A stretch of DNA of 52,798 nucleotides from Nitrosomonadales bacterium (GCA_025350915.1 JANXWX010000041.1:1-52798); one strand, 5' to 3'; positions 9,536 to 20,019 are shown, numbered from the stretch's first letter. Program-made: numbers and translations. The notes: generated from the sequence alone by a model not told the origin.

Positions 9536-11431
9536 ATGTTTGATTTCGTGCAAGAGAAAAAACGTGTAGTGCAGATTGTATTAGGGTTGATTATTATTAC
9601 CTTCGGTTTTTTTGGCGTAGATTCGTACAGGAAGTCTGGCAGTAGCAATGCGCCGGCTACTGTAAACGGTGACAGAATCAGTCAACAGGAATTTGATAGC
9701 GCAGTTCGTCAGCAACAGGACAGAGTGCGCGAACAAGCGGGAAATAGTTATGATCCCACTTTGTTTGATAAGCCTGAAATAAAGCGGATGATTCTGGACA
9801 ATTTGATTGACCAGCGTTTGTTAAGTTCGCAGGCACATAAGGCTGGATTGACTTTAAGTAATGATCAATTGAAGCAAATTATCGCGGGTATCCCGGCATT
9901 TCAAAATGATGGCAAATTTGACCGGCAGCGTTACGAGTCTGCGTTGAGCAGTCAGAATATGTCTCCCCAAATTTTTGAGTCCCGAGTCAGAGACGAGCTG
10001 AGTACACGCCAGTTAGTCGATGGGTTTACTAAAAACGGTTACGCTTCTTTAAGCGGCGCTGAGAATCTGATTCGTTTAAATGAACAGCAGCGAGTTGTCA
10101 GTGTTGCACAAATTGCACCTGATTCATTTATCAAGCAAGTCAAGGTTGAGGATTCTGCTGTTCAGGCATATTACGAAAAAAACCAGGGAGAATTTCAAGT
10201 TCCTGAACGAGCGCGAGTCGAATATTTGATTTTGTCAGTGCCCGCATTGCAAGCTCAGGTTAAGGTTGATGATGCTGATATCAAGAAATATTACGAAGAG
10301 CATCAAGCAGAGTTTAGTACGCCTGAGCAGCGAAAAGCCGCACATATACTGATTTCAATTGATGCAAAGGCATCCGATGCAGACAAGCAGGCAGTAAAAG
10401 CGAAAGCCGAGCAGATATTGCAACAAGTAAAACAGTCGCCTGGACAGTTTGCCGAATTGGCAAAAAAATATTCCCAGGATCCGGGTTCAGCAGCCAATGG
10501 TGGCGATTTGGGTATGTTTGGTCGTGGCATGATGGTTAAGCCTTTCGATGACGCAACCTTCAAATTGTTGGTAGGCGAAATCAGCGGTCTGGTACAGTCA
10601 GATTTCGGATTCCATATTATCAAGCTGTTAGCGATTAAAGGCGGTAAAACGCAAAGTCTGAATGAGGTTAAGAGCGTGATTGCGCAAAAACTTAAGTCAC
10701 AGAAAGCAAATGACAGATTTGCCGAGCTATCTGAAAAATTCAACAATGCCGTTTATGAGCAAGGCGATACACTCAAGCCAGCTTCTGAATTGATAAAAAT
10801 TCCTGTACAGAAGGTAGAGTGGTTAAGCAAGGGACAGATAGGCGTTGCTCCCTGGACTGACAAAGCACTTCAGGCTGTATTTTCCGATGAAGTAGTAAAG
10901 AATAAACGGAATACACCTGCGATTGAAATTGCTCCGAATACGTTGCTGGCTGCAAGGATACTGGATTATAAACCTGCAGCCATATCTCCCTTTGTGGAAG
11001 CTGCTGCCACAATCAGGCAAAAGTTACAGCGCCTTCAGGCACAGGAGCTTTCTGTAAAGGAGGGTCGGGCTATTCTTGGGCGTTTACAGCATGGTGAGCA
11101 AGCGAGTGTTGAATGGAAATCCGCTCAATCTGTTACACGGTCTCAGCACGTCGCTTTGGATAATGAATTTACCAGAGAAATATTCAAGGCTGATACTGCA
11201 AAGTTGCCTGCGTATGTTGGTATGGAAAATGCGCAAGGCGTATACATGCTGGCGCGTATCGATTCAGTCAAGGATATTGGTGCAATAGATGAAGCGAAGC
11301 GTAATCGTTATTTGATGCAATTGAGCCAAATGACAGGTGAGGAATTGTTGCAATTGTATCTGGCAGATACCAGAAAAAATGCCAGCATCTCGATTGCTCC
11401 TTTTGTAGCAGCGGACAAAGGGGTTAATTAA
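9536..11431 (+). CDS. ppiD: SurA/PpiD-type membrane-anchored periplasmic peptidyl-prolyl isomerase
   Basis: PpiD is an inner-membrane chaperone at the Sec translocon exit that helps secreted and outer-membrane proteins fold. The N-terminus has one transmembrane helix (about residues 12-30, [18 protein letters not shown]) after a short basic cytoplasmic tail. A SurA_N-like helical region follows (about 35-220). A parvulin rotamase domain spans about 262-360, with blocks [29 protein letters not shown] and [10 protein letters not shown] second, degenerate helical and parvulin-like region occupies the C-terminal half. At 631 residues it matches PpiD. The position after lon and tRNAs is typical for proteobacteria. 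Confidence 0.93.
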   Translation: MFDFVQEKKRVVQIVLGLIIITFGFFGVDSYRKSGSSNAPATVNGDRISQQEFDSAVRQQQDRVREQAGNSYDPTLFDKPEIKRMILDNLIDQRLLSSQAHKAGLTLSNDQLKQIIAGIPAFQNDGKFDRQRYESALSSQNMSPQIFESRVRDELSTRQLVDGFTKNGYASLSGAENLIRLNEQQRVVSVAQIAPDSFIKQVKVEDSAVQAYYEKNQGEFQVPERARVEYLILSVPALQAQVKVDDADIKKYYEEHQAEFSTPEQRKAAHILISIDAKASDADKQAVKAKAEQILQQVKQSPGQFAELAKKYSQDPGSAANGGDLGMFGRGMMVKPFDDATFKLLVGEISGLVQSDFGFHIIKLLAIKGGKTQSLNEVKSVIAQKLKSQKANDRFAELSEKFNNAVYEQGDTLKPASELIKIPVQKVEWLSKGQIGVAPWTDKALQAVFSDEVVKNKRNTPAIEIAPNTLLAARILDYKPAAISPFVEAAATIRQKLQRLQAQELSVKEGRAILGRLQHGEQASVEWKSAQSVTRSQHVALDNEFTREIFKADTAKLPAYVGMENAQGVYMLARIDSVKDIGAIDEAKRNRYLMQLSQMTGEELLQLYLADTRKNASISIAPFVAADKGVN

Positions 11432-11500
11432 TTTTTATTGTCTGTAGCTGACATAATCCCAGGTTGCTTTTGATGTTAATACATTGAATTTGATAGTCCG

Positions 11501-11530
11501 AAAAATGCCACCCCAAGGGTGGCATTTTTT
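11501..11530. terminator. Bidirectional terminator after ppiD
   Basis: TGCCACCC and GGGTGGCA form a strong 8-bp stem around loop CAA. It is flanked by AAAAA on the left and TTTTTT on the right, so it can work on either strand. Confidence 0.88.
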
Positions 11531-11601
11531 ATGGGGCTGCACCAATTAGAGGAATTTTTACTATTACCATCAAGGTTAACTATTGAACGAGCGCTATCGT
11601 A

Positions 11602-11607
11602 TATAAT
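11602..11607 (+). promoter_or_regulatory. Possible -10 box of the ccm operon
   Basis: A perfect TATAAT lies 52 bases before the ccmA start, in an AT-rich stretch after the ppiD terminator. No good -35 is found at 16-18 bases, so an activator may be needed. This is inferred from position only. Confidence 0.35.
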
Positions 11608-11658
11608 AATCCGATGAATATAGAAGGGTTGGCCTGAATCTATGCGAGAAGTGACCAA

Positions 11659-12273
11659 ATGCTTGAAGTGAAGGAGTTGGCCTGCGCACGTGGAGAGCAA
11701 AAGCTATTCTCCGATCTGAATTTTCGGTTAGCGGGCGGAGAGTTGTTGCAAGTTCAAGGTGAAAACGGCAGAGGTAAAACAACTTTATTGCGCACCCTAT
11801 GCGGGTTTATTCAGCCGCTCGAAGGCGAGATTCAATGGCAAGGTAAAAGTATCAACGAGTTGGATGAAGACTATTTCGCAAATATAGTCTATTTGGGACA
11901 TTTGAATGCGATCAAGGATGATTTGAGCGCACTGGAGAATCTTCGTGTCAGCAGCGCGTTGAGCGGCAGCACTATCAGTGACAGTGCTGCAATAGCTGTA
12001 CTGCGACGTATGGGTTTGCGCGGACGTGAAACTTTTCCGGTAAAGCTGTTGTCACAAGGCCTGCGCCGCCGCGCAGCCCTGGCTCGTTTGCTTATTAACA
12101 AAGCACCTTTGTGGATATTGGATGAGCCATTAACCGCGCTAGATGTCAGTGCGGTAGGTTTGATGCAGGAAATGATAGGTGAGCATCTGCGCAATAACGG
12201 GATAGTAATATTCACGACACATCAACCACTTGAAGTTAGCGGTGCCGTGTTAAGGCGGCTGACTTTGTCATGA
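11659..12273 (+). CDS. ccmA: Cytochrome c biogenesis ABC ATPase CcmA
   Basis: CcmA is the cytoplasmic ATPase of the CcmABCD complex, which releases haem-loaded CcmE during System I cytochrome c maturation. The ABC features are Walker A GENGRGKTTLLR (about 34-45), signature LSQGLRRRAALARLL, Walker B LWILDEPLTALD, and H-loop FTTHQPL. At 204 residues it is the standard compact size. It is the first gene of an operon of nine genes on one strand. Its stop overlaps the ccmB start by four bases. Haem itself is now thought not to be the transported substrate of this ABC complex. Confidence 0.96.
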   Translation: MLEVKELACARGEQKLFSDLNFRLAGGELLQVQGENGRGKTTLLRTLCGFIQPLEGEIQWQGKSINELDEDYFANIVYLGHLNAIKDDLSALENLRVSSALSGSTISDSAAIAVLRRMGLRGRETFPVKLLSQGLRRRAALARLLINKAPLWILDEPLTALDVSAVGLMQEMIGEHLRNNGIVIFTTHQPLEVSGAVLRRLTLS

Positions 12274-12953
12274 ATAAACTATCACTCATGGGATTGTTTG
12301 GTTTGGTGATACGGCGTGATTTAATGTTGGCGATGCGCAGGCGTGCCGATGTTTTGACGACGTTGATTTTTTTTGTCATTGTAGTGAGCCTGTTTCCTTT
12401 GGCAGTGGGTTCAGAGATGGATATGTTGCGCAAGATGGCGCCAGGGGTGGTGTGGGTGGCTGCATTGCTTGCTTCCATGCTCTCTCTGGGACGTATGTTT
12501 TCGGCTGACTATCTGGATGGTACGCTGGAGCAAATGTTGCTGGTACCCCAGTCGCTATCAATACTGGTACTTGGTAAAATTGCGGCGCATTGGATGCTGT
12601 CCGGTTTACCTTTGGTGTTGGTTGCGCCAGTACTGGGTTTGCAATTCGATATGTCGGGGCAAGCCCTGTTGATACTGGTATTGTCACTGCTTTTGGGAAC
12701 GCCGGTTTTAAGTATGATTGGCGCTTTTGGAGCCGCTCTCACACTGGGCTTGCGCGGTGGTGGTGTATTGGTTTCGTTGCTGGTATTACCCTTGTGTATT
12801 CCTGTGCTGATATTTGGTACAGGTGCAGTTATCGCGGTGACAAGCGGAGTAAGTCCTGCATCTAACCTGTCATTGCTAGGTGCATTTTTGCTGATGTCGT
12901 TGTTGTTTGCACCCTGGGTTTCGGCGCAAGCTTTACGTATTTCAATGGAGTAA
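12270..12953 (+). CDS. ccmB: Haem exporter-type membrane protein CcmB
   Basis: CcmB is the integral membrane partner of CcmA. The 227-residue protein has about six hydrophobic segments, and the N-terminal cytoplasmic stretch VIRRDLMLAMRRRADVLTTLIFF is a family hallmark. The start ATG at 12270 overlaps the ccmA stop as ATGA, so the two are translationally coupled. The C-terminus is SAQALRISME. Confidence 0.95.
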   Translation: MNKLSLMGLFGLVIRRDLMLAMRRRADVLTTLIFFVIVVSLFPLAVGSEMDMLRKMAPGVVWVAALLASMLSLGRMFSADYLDGTLEQMLLVPQSLSILVLGKIAAHWMLSGLPLVLVAPVLGLQFDMSGQALLILVLSLLLGTPVLSMIGAFGAALTLGLRGGGVLVSLLVLPLCIPVLIFGTGAVIAVTSGVSPASNLSLLGAFLLMSLLFAPWVSAQALRISME

Positions 12954-12956
12954 CAA

Positions 12957-13694
12957 TTGGCTATAAACTGGTTTAAATATGCCGCACCCAGCAGCTTTTA
13001 TGGCTTGGCGGGAAAACTTGTCCCCTGGTTTGCCTGGCCAGCAGCTATTTTATTTTGTGTGGGTATCTATATTGGTTTTTTTGTTGCACCTACCGATGCG
13101 GTGCAAAGTGAAGCCTACCGAATAATATTTATTCATGTACCTGCTTCCATCTTGTCCATGTTTATCTATTTGATCATGGCGGGATATGCTGCACTGGGCT
13201 TGATATTTAATACCCGTTTATCATCTATGATGGCAACTTCGCTGGCACCAACTGGCGCGCTGTTTGCTTTTATATCACTCTGGACAGGAGCGCTGTGGGG
13301 TAAACCCATGTGGGGAGCATGGTGGGTTTGGGATGCGAGACTGACATCAGAATTGATTTTATTATTTTTGTATCTTGGATTTATTTCATTGCAGGCTTCG
13401 ATAGAAGATCCACGGCGTGCAGACCGCGCCGGTGCATTGCTGGCGATCGTTGGCTCAGTAAACGTGCCCATAATTTATTTCTCGGTGAAGTGGTGGAATA
13501 CCCTGCATCAGGGATCTACTGTAAAACTGAGCGGAACCAGCATGCATATTTCGATGCAGCAAGCCATGTTTACCATGTTTGCTGCGTTGTGGCTTTATGC
13601 CATCGCAATATCATTGCTGCGAGTTCGCAGTATTATTCTTGAACGTGAACGCAATTCACAATGGGTTACTGAGATTGTGGAGATGAAGCAATGA
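12957..13694 (+). CDS. ccmC: Haem-handling membrane protein CcmC
   Basis: CcmC loads haem onto CcmE at the periplasmic face. It has six predicted membrane segments and the tryptophan-rich WWD motif around residue 120 (GKPMWGAWWVWDARLTSELILLF), flanked by conserved His in FIHVPAS and in TSMHISM. The length of 245 is typical. The start is TTG at 12957, preceded by GGAG at 12947-12950. No ATG fits as well, so this is one of the few non-ATG starts in the operon. Its stop overlaps ccmD by four bases. Confidence 0.95.
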   Translation: MAINWFKYAAPSSFYGLAGKLVPWFAWPAAILFCVGIYIGFFVAPTDAVQSEAYRIIFIHVPASILSMFIYLIMAGYAALGLIFNTRLSSMMATSLAPTGALFAFISLWTGALWGKPMWGAWWVWDARLTSELILLFLYLGFISLQASIEDPRRADRAGALLAIVGSVNVPIIYFSVKWWNTLHQGSTVKLSGTSMHISMQQAMFTMFAALWLYAIAISLLRVRSIILERERNSQWVTEIVEMKQ

Positions 13695-13858
13695 ACTGGT
13701 TAGGGTTTTTCGAAATGAAGGGTTATGCCTGGTATATCTGGGGTTCTTACGGCGTCACTTTATTGATAATCATGGTCGAAATTTTACTGGTCGTACATAA
13801 AAGAAAAGTTGTCTTGCAGCAATTGCGCCTCATCCGTGATGCTGAAATTAAGGAGTAA
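13691..13858 (+). CDS. ccmD: Small haem exporter subunit CcmD
   Basis: A 55-residue single-pass membrane protein, MNWLGFFEMKGYAWYIWGSY followed by a hydrophobic helix and a basic tail (HKRKVVLQQLRL). It matches CcmD, which stabilises CcmC-CcmE and helps release holo-CcmE. The motif GYAWYIWGSYGVT is characteristic. The start overlaps the ccmC stop (ATGA at 13691-13694), and the stop lies one base before the ccmE ATG. Small size makes it easy to miss, but its place in the operon is diagnostic. Confidence 0.93.
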   Translation: MNWLGFFEMKGYAWYIWGSYGVTLLIIMVEILLVVHKRKVVLQQLRLIRDAEIKE

Positions 13859-13859
13859 T

Positions 13860-14348
13860 ATGAAGCCGCGCCATAAAAGATTTATGTTCATTTTAGTAGG
13901 CATTGCAATTTTAGGCACTGCCGTAGGGCTTGTTTTATATGCACTGCAAAATAATGTTAGCCTGTATTTCACTCCCACACAGGTCTATAACAAAGAGGCT
14001 CCGCAGGGGCGTAATTTCCGCATAGGTGGTTTGGTTGTGGATGGTAGCCTCAAGCGTGAGCGAGATGGCCTGACTGTTCGCTTCGACGTTACTGATACTT
14101 TGAAGACGATGCAGGTCAACTACAAAGGCATCCTGCCCGATCTATTTAAAGAAGGTAAGGGTGTAGTGGCACACGGTCAGTTGCAAGCCGATAATACCTT
14201 CCTCGCCGATGAGGTACTGGCCAAGCATGATGAAAACTACAACGCTGCAGAGGTTGTACATGCACTGGAATTGGCCAACCAGGCACAATCAGGCGTAATG
14301 GCCACCAAACCTGTCTCATCAGGATATCAAATTCCCTCTACTAAATAA
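13860..14348 (+). CDS. ccmE: Cytochrome c maturation haem chaperone CcmE
   Basis: CcmE covalently binds haem in the periplasm and hands it to CcmF/H. An N-terminal membrane anchor (about 8-28) precedes an OB-fold domain. The haem-binding histidine is His123 in LAKHDENY, with the neighbouring Tyr127, equivalent to His130/Tyr134 of E. coli. The ATG at 13860 follows AAGGAG inside the ccmD 3' end. The frame extends 17 codons upstream, but that extension overlaps ccmD and lacks support. The length of 162 is typical. Confidence 0.96.
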   Translation: MKPRHKRFMFILVGIAILGTAVGLVLYALQNNVSLYFTPTQVYNKEAPQGRNFRIGGLVVDGSLKRERDGLTVRFDVTDTLKTMQVNYKGILPDLFKEGKGVVAHGQLQADNTFLADEVLAKHDENYNAAEVVHALELANQAQSGVMATKPVSSGYQIPSTK

Positions 14349-14362
14349 AAACGGACACAAAC

Positions 14363-16357
14363 ATGATCCCAGAAATTGGTAACTTTGCTCTCGTTGTTGC
14401 ATTAGTATTAGCCCTGACTCAAGGTGTGCTACCTATATGGGGAGCTGCCCGTTCAAACACAGTGCTGATGGGTACAGCGCGCCCCTTGGCATATGGCCAG
14501 TTTGTTTTTGTTGCCATCGCATTTATCTGTTTGGTGTATTCATTTCTGAATAATGATTTTTCGGTCCTGTATGTGGCAGAACACTCCAATTCTCAATTAC
14601 CTGGCCATTATCGCTTTGCCGCCTTATGGGGCGGGCACGAGGGATCTCTGCTGCTGTGGGCATTCATCCTGGCTATATGGACAACTGCGGTAGCCACCTT
14701 CAGCAAACATCTGCCTGATGAAATGGTGGCGCGAGTTTTAGGGGTCATGGGTCTGATTTCCGTGGGTTTCCTGTTATTTATGCTGTTAACCTCCAACCCA
14801 TTTGATCGTCTGTTACCCGCTGCGATGGATGGCAGGGATTTGAATCCATTGTTGCAGGATATTGGCCTGATTATCCATCCACCCATGTTGTATATGGGTT
14901 ATGTGGGATTTTCAGTCGCTTTCGCATTTTCTCTATCTGCACTACTGGGCGGTAAACTTGACGCAACCTGGGCACGCTGGTCACGTCCGTGGACGACTGT
15001 GGCATGGGTATTCCTGACACTTGGCGTTGCACTGGGCAGTGGCTGGGCGTATTACGAATTAGGTTGGGGTGGCTGGTGGTTCTGGGACCCGGTAGAGAAC
15101 GCCTCCTTCATGCCATGGCTGGTTGGTACCGCATTGATACACTCACTGGCCGTAACGGAGAAACGCGGTGCATTCAAGAGCTGGACCGTATTGCTTGCAA
15201 TTTCCGCTTTCTCGCTCAGTCTGCTGGGTACCTTCCTTGTGCGTTCTGGCGTGCTGACTTCAGTACACTCGTTTGCGACCGACCCCAAACGCGGCGTGTT
15301 CATCCTATCCTTTTTAGTGATAGTGATTGGTTCATCACTACTGCTGTTTGCCTGGCGTGCGCCTAAAATCGGTCTGGGAGGCAAATTTGATCTGGTCTCG
15401 CGTGAGTCCATGTTGTTATCAAACAACGTGCTGCTGGTTGTGGCTTCGGCATCTGTATTTCTTGGCACACTCTACCCACTGTTCGTAGATGCGCTTGGTT
15501 TTGGCAAGATTTCAGTAGGCCCACCTTATTTCAACACCGTTTTTGTTCCTATCATGGTGCCTATGGTGCTGATGATGGGGTTGGGGCCGATAGCCCGCTG
15601 GAAACAAGCAACCGTGCCCGAGCTGTGGATACGCGTACGCTGGGCATTTGCGTCTAGTTTGATCATCGCGTTACTGCTGCCGTTTGTGTTGGGCAAGTGG
15701 ACGCCGTTGATTGCACTGGGTTTGATGCTGGCATTATGGGTTATCACGACAGTGGGTACGGATTTGTACAAACGTATCAATACGCGCGATGGGAAATTAT
15801 TGCAGCGCCTGAAAAGCCAGTCCCTCAGCTACTACGGCATGCAATTGGCCCATTTAGGCGTGGCAGCCTTCATCATCGGCGTAACCATGGTCAAGGGATA
15901 TGAAACCGAGCGCGATGTACGCATGGATGTTGGCGATACTGTGGTGGCCGGTGGTTATGTGTTCCGCTTTGATGGTGTCAGGGAACAGGAAGGTCCTAAC
16001 TATCATGCCTATCAGGGACGTGTAACCATCACCAAAAATGATAAATTGGTTACCCAGTTATATCCCGAAAAACGTACCTACAATGCATCAGGCATGCCGA
16101 TGACAGAGGCAGCGATAGATACCGGATTTCTGCGGGATCTTTATGTTTCGCTGGGCGAGCCTATACCCGACAGCAATGGCGCGTGGGCCGTACGTATTTA
16201 CCACAAGCCGTTTATTGACTGGATATGGTTTGGTTGCTTGATGATGGCATTAGGCGGTGTGCTGGCAATCAGCGATCGTCGTTATCGGATACACGCCCGT
16301 AAAACCCTTGCAGTAAAAGACGGGGTAGAGATGCCATTGAAGGAGAAGACGGTATGA
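14363..16357 (+). CDS. ccmF: Cytochrome c haem lyase core subunit CcmF
   Basis: CcmF is the large membrane protein of the CcmFGH complex that attaches haem to apocytochrome CXXCH sites and reduces it. It has about 14-15 hydrophobic segments. The WWD domain is at about residue 232 (GWGGWWFWDPVENASFMPWL), and conserved elements include WGGHEGSLLLW, HPPMLYMGYVGFSVAFAF and FLVRSGVLTSVHSFA. The C-terminal periplasmic domain (YETERDVRMDVGD, YPEKRTYNASGMPMTEAAI) leads into a last membrane helix. The length of 664 is normal. It overlaps ccmG by four bases. Confidence 0.97.
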   Translation: MIPEIGNFALVVALVLALTQGVLPIWGAARSNTVLMGTARPLAYGQFVFVAIAFICLVYSFLNNDFSVLYVAEHSNSQLPGHYRFAALWGGHEGSLLLWAFILAIWTTAVATFSKHLPDEMVARVLGVMGLISVGFLLFMLLTSNPFDRLLPAAMDGRDLNPLLQDIGLIIHPPMLYMGYVGFSVAFAFSLSALLGGKLDATWARWSRPWTTVAWVFLTLGVALGSGWAYYELGWGGWWFWDPVENASFMPWLVGTALIHSLAVTEKRGAFKSWTVLLAISAFSLSLLGTFLVRSGVLTSVHSFATDPKRGVFILSFLVIVIGSSLLLFAWRAPKIGLGGKFDLVSRESMLLSNNVLLVVASASVFLGTLYPLFVDALGFGKISVGPPYFNTVFVPIMVPMVLMMGLGPIARWKQATVPELWIRVRWAFASSLIIALLLPFVLGKWTPLIALGLMLALWVITTVGTDLYKRINTRDGKLLQRLKSQSLSYYGMQLAHLGVAAFIIGVTMVKGYETERDVRMDVGDTVVAGGYVFRFDGVREQEGPNYHAYQGRVTITKNDKLVTQLYPEKRTYNASGMPMTEAAIDTGFLRDLYVSLGEPIPDSNGAWAVRIYHKPFIDWIWFGCLMMALGGVLAISDRRYRIHARKTLAVKDGVEMPLKEKTV

Positions 16358-16881
16358 TGCGCTTCATCCTGCCCTTTGTCGTTTTTATCGTACTGACTGT
16401 ATTTTTGTTTGTAGGTTTGAAGCTTGATCCCCGTGAGGTTCCTTCTCCCCTGGTTGGAAAACCAGCGCCAGCATTTGTATTGCCACAGCTGCATGTCCCC
16501 GGTAAACAATTTTCTCCAGCCGATATGAAAGGCAAGGTCTGGTTATTTAACGTGTGGGCTTCCTGGTGCGTTGCCTGTGAGGAAGAGCATCCCGTGTTGA
16601 TGGAATTGGCGCGGCAAAACATCGTTCCTATTTACGGTATGGATTACAAGGATAAAAGGGATGCCGCCCTGGCAGTATTAGAAAGGCGTGGCAATCCCTA
16701 TCTGATGAATGTGTCAGATACCGATGGCCGTGTGGGCATTGATTATGGTGTGTATGGCGTGCCGGAGACTTACGTGATCGACAAGCAGGGCGTCATTCAA
16801 TATAAACAGATAGGTCCGGTTACTGCAGAAAATCTCAGGAAAAAAATCTTGCCTTTGGTGGCGGAACTGGAGAAAAAATAA
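16354..16881 (+). CDS. ccmG: Thiol:disulfide interchange protein CcmG/DsbE
   Basis: CcmG is a membrane-anchored periplasmic thioredoxin-like reductant that keeps the apocytochrome CXXCH or CcmH cysteines reduced. The N-terminal anchor spans about 4-22. The thioredoxin active site WCVAC has Cys72 and Cys75 in NVWASWCVACEEEHP, which matches the acidic DsbE type. The cis-proline region is YGVYGVPETYVID. The length of 175 is typical. It is coupled to ccmF (ATGA overlap) and shares one base with the ccmH start. Confidence 0.95.
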   Translation: MMRFILPFVVFIVLTVFLFVGLKLDPREVPSPLVGKPAPAFVLPQLHVPGKQFSPADMKGKVWLFNVWASWCVACEEEHPVLMELARQNIVPIYGMDYKDKRDAALAVLERRGNPYLMNVSDTDGRVGIDYGVYGVPETYVIDKQGVIQYKQIGPVTAENLRKKILPLVAELEKK

Positions 16882-17336
16882 TGCGCGCTATTATCTTGTT
16901 ATTTAGTTTTCTGCCTTTGTTAACGTTTGCCGGTGAAGCTCGGGATTTGGCTAAAGATCCTGTTGTGGAAAAGCGCATGGTGGGCCTGGCCGAAAACCTG
17001 CGCTGCCTGGTATGCCAGAACGAGTCACTGGCAAGCTCACATGCCGAACTTGCCGAAGACCTCAGACGGGAGGTGCGCGAGCTGATACAAAAGGGTATGT
17101 CAGATCAGGAAATAAAGGATTATCTGGTGGCCCGCTATGGCGACTTTGTGTTGTATGAGCCACCCATGAAAGGCTCGACTCTGGTGCTGTGGCTTGGTCC
17201 ATTTGGGTTATTACTGGTTGGCTTGGGCGCGTTGCTTTTTCAATTGAGAAATCGTCGAAAAGTAATGAGAGAAACGATTCTGAGTCCAGAGGCACAACAA
17301 CGTGCTATAGCTTTGCTTAACGATGAAAAGAGATAA
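16881..17336 (+). CDS. ccmH: Cytochrome c maturation protein CcmH (CycL)
   Basis: CcmH is a periplasmic thiol-redox protein of the haem lyase. A cleavable signal or anchor (about 1-18) is followed by the redox motif LRCLVCQNES with Cys42 and Cys45, the three-helix bundle (HAELAEDLRREVRELIQKGMSDQEIKDYLVARYGDFVLY), and a C-terminal transmembrane helix (about 107-126). At 151 residues it is the short form, and CcmI is encoded separately next door, unlike the fused CcmH of E. coli. Confidence 0.95.
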   Translation: MRAIILLFSFLPLLTFAGEARDLAKDPVVEKRMVGLAENLRCLVCQNESLASSHAELAEDLRREVRELIQKGMSDQEIKDYLVARYGDFVLYEPPMKGSTLVLWLGPFGLLLVGLGALLFQLRNRRKVMRETILSPEAQQRAIALLNDEKR

Positions 17337-17342
17337 ACAAGC

Positions 17343-18602
17343 ATGATAATATTTTGGATAATTTGCGCTGCGTTACTTGTGATTGCGTTGTTGTTTGTCA
17401 TCCTGCCGCTGTGGCTGGGCAATCCGGAAAAAAGCAATGTTCAGAGGGATAGCGCCAATCTGGAAATTTTCCGCGATCAGATTGCGGAAATGGATGCTGA
17501 TTTACGTAACGGCTTGTTGACGCAGGAGATGTATGAGCAGGGGAAGCGTGAGCTGCAATCCCGCTTGGTAGACGAGGTAGGTGAAGCGCAAAATATCAGC
17601 CCTGCCGCTGTTCGTGATCCGCTCAAAATACTGGCGTTGGTTCTGGCTGTCATTTTCCCAGTCGCTGCGATCGGAATATATTGGCAAGTAGGCAATCGGC
17701 ATGCTTTGGTGGCGCAGACGAATAATGTTAGCGCAGACCAATTTACCAGTGTTCGTTCAGAGTCTGCACTCAAGGCACTGGAAGAAAAAGTGGCAGCACA
17801 ACCTCAGGACGGTGATAGTTTGTACCAGTTGGCTCGCTCATATGCGGACATGGAACGTTTTACCGATTCGGTACAGGCATATGACAAGCTAACGCAAATG
17901 ATGCCAAATGAAGCACAGTTGTGGGCTGATTATGCCGACGTACTTGCAATGGCTTCAGGTAAAACACTGGTTGGTACACCGACGAAGCTGCTCAATAAGG
18001 CCCTTGCTATCGATCCGGATAATTTTAAGGCGCTTGCATTGTCAGGGTCGGCTGCAATGGAGCGGACGGATTATGCAGCAGCAGCAGGCTATTGGGAAAA
18101 ATTGCTGAAACTGATTCCGCAAGATAACGAAAATGCGCAGATCGTTGCTGACGGGATTAAGCATGCCCGCGAATTGATGGCGCAAAAAACGGGTGGTAAA
18201 GCACCCGTTCAGTCTGCTTCAGCAGCACAAGCCGAAACGCAAGTGGTGCAAGCTGGCAAAGAAGCGATTTCCGGTACGGTTGTGTTGAGTAGTGCGATTA
18301 AAGCCCAAGCCAGTCTCGAGGATACATTGTTTGTGCTTGTGCGTGCCGCTGAAGGCCCGAAAATGCCGCTGGCCATAGTGCGCAAACAGGTAAAGGATTT
18401 GCCGCTGAAGTTTACGCTGGATGACAGTACAGCGATGTCACCACAGATGAAAATGTCTAATTTTGAACAGGTTGTGGTTATTGCAAAAGTATCGAAATCC
18501 GGTAATCCAATTACGCAACCTGGAGATTTACAGGGCATGAGCGCTGTCATGAAGCCGGGAGCTAAAGGGATAAAACTCGTTATTGATAAAGTCTCTCCGT
18601 GA
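17343..18602 (+). CDS. ccmI: Apocytochrome c chaperone CcmI (CycH)
   Basis: CcmI binds the C-terminus of apocytochromes and presents them to the haem lyase. Two N-terminal membrane helices (about 2-22 and 95-115) flank a cytoplasmic loop with a leucine-rich pattern (RDQIAEMDADLRNGLLTQEMYEQGKRELQSRLV). A periplasmic TPR region follows (about 145-290, YQLARSYADMERFTDSVQAYDKL and similar units). The C-terminal beta-rich domain (about 310-419) matches the usual CcmI tail. It is the last gene of the ccm operon, followed by a terminator. Confidence 0.93.
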   Translation: MIIFWIICAALLVIALLFVILPLWLGNPEKSNVQRDSANLEIFRDQIAEMDADLRNGLLTQEMYEQGKRELQSRLVDEVGEAQNISPAAVRDPLKILALVLAVIFPVAAIGIYWQVGNRHALVAQTNNVSADQFTSVRSESALKALEEKVAAQPQDGDSLYQLARSYADMERFTDSVQAYDKLTQMMPNEAQLWADYADVLAMASGKTLVGTPTKLLNKALAIDPDNFKALALSGSAAMERTDYAAAAGYWEKLLKLIPQDNENAQIVADGIKHARELMAQKTGGKAPVQSASAAQAETQVVQAGKEAISGTVVLSSAIKAQASLEDTLFVLVRAAEGPKMPLAIVRKQVKDLPLKFTLDDSTAMSPQMKMSNFEQVVVIAKVSKSGNPITQPGDLQGMSAVMKPGAKGIKLVIDKVSP

Positions 18603-18631
18603 TCTTGATGTATTCGCAAGGTAAATAAAAA

Positions 18632-18655
18632 TCCGCATTGATGCGGGTTTTTTGT
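18632..18655 (+). terminator. Terminator of the ccm operon
   Basis: CCGCAT (18633-18638) pairs with ATGCGG (18641-18646) around TG and is followed by a GTTTTTTG run. It lies 30 bases past the ccmI stop and just beyond the 3' end of the convergent rhodanese gene. Confidence 0.8.
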
Positions 18656-18668
18656 TGTCTCCCTCAGG

Positions 18669-19148
18669 TTATTTAGCTTCGGGTTTGGGTGTATTTTTCA
18701 GTGCTTCCAATTCGGTTTCTGTTAACACCTTTATCAGCGCTTTATATCCGCCAGCGAGTGAAAATCCACGCTGGTATCCCAGGGAACGTAACAACCTTGC
18801 AGCATGCATACTGCGGCGCCCGCTGTTGCAATAACAAAGCAATATGCAATCCTTGGTGTAATGCAACTGATTGATATTCGAAAGAAAGTGCTGCACATCC
18901 AGATTGTCGGGTGTGTCACCATCGAGTATTTCATGTTCTTCTTCGGTCATTTGATGACCAAGTAATTGTTTGAAACGAAATAAAGGAAGTGAAATCGCCC
19001 CCGGGATTTCACCTTCCATTTCCAGTTCAAATTTCTGACGGACATCAACCAGGCAAACGAGTTTTAACCGGATTAATTCAAGTGTCGTCGGAACAGTAAT
19101 TTCCAGCAAGGAATCAGGAATATGCTCGGTTATTTTTATATGTGGCAT
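18669..19148 (-). CDS. Rhodanese-like domain protein
   Basis: A 159-residue cytoplasmic protein with a single rhodanese fold covering about 20-145. The motif LVDVRQKFELEMEGEIPGAISLPL marks the N-terminal part, and the active-site loop is CYCNSGRRS, whose cysteine would carry a persulfide. The region RSLGYQRGFSLAGGYKAL is the usual rhodanese C-terminal signature. An insert of about 30 residues (TEEEHEILDGDTPDNLDVQH) separates the halves. Its role in sulfur transfer or redox signalling cannot be assigned from context. It converges on ccmI and is followed upstream by adk on the same strand. Confidence 0.85.
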   Translation of the reverse strand: MPHIKITEHIPDSLLEITVPTTLELIRLKLVCLVDVRQKFELEMEGEIPGAISLPLFRFKQLLGHQMTEEEHEILDGDTPDNLDVQHFLSNINQLHYTKDCILLCYCNSGRRSMHAARLLRSLGYQRGFSLAGGYKALIKVLTETELEALKNTPKPEAK

Positions 19149-19222
19149 GATAATCCGCTAAGAATGGAAAACGCTGTAAATATACTACACCTGCTTGAGG
19201 TTGGCTATTTGAGGCATAATTA

Positions 19223-19246
19223 AAGGGCGCCCTTTAATGCGCCCTT
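19223..19246 (-). terminator. Terminator of adk
   Basis: AAGGGCGC (19223-19230) and GCGCCCTT (19239-19246) form a perfect 8-bp stem. On the minus strand, the direction of adk, a TTTAATTAT tract follows. Confidence 0.7.
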
Positions 19247-19269
19247 AGTGTTACACCGTCATAAACAAA

Positions 19270-20019
<750 letters not shown>
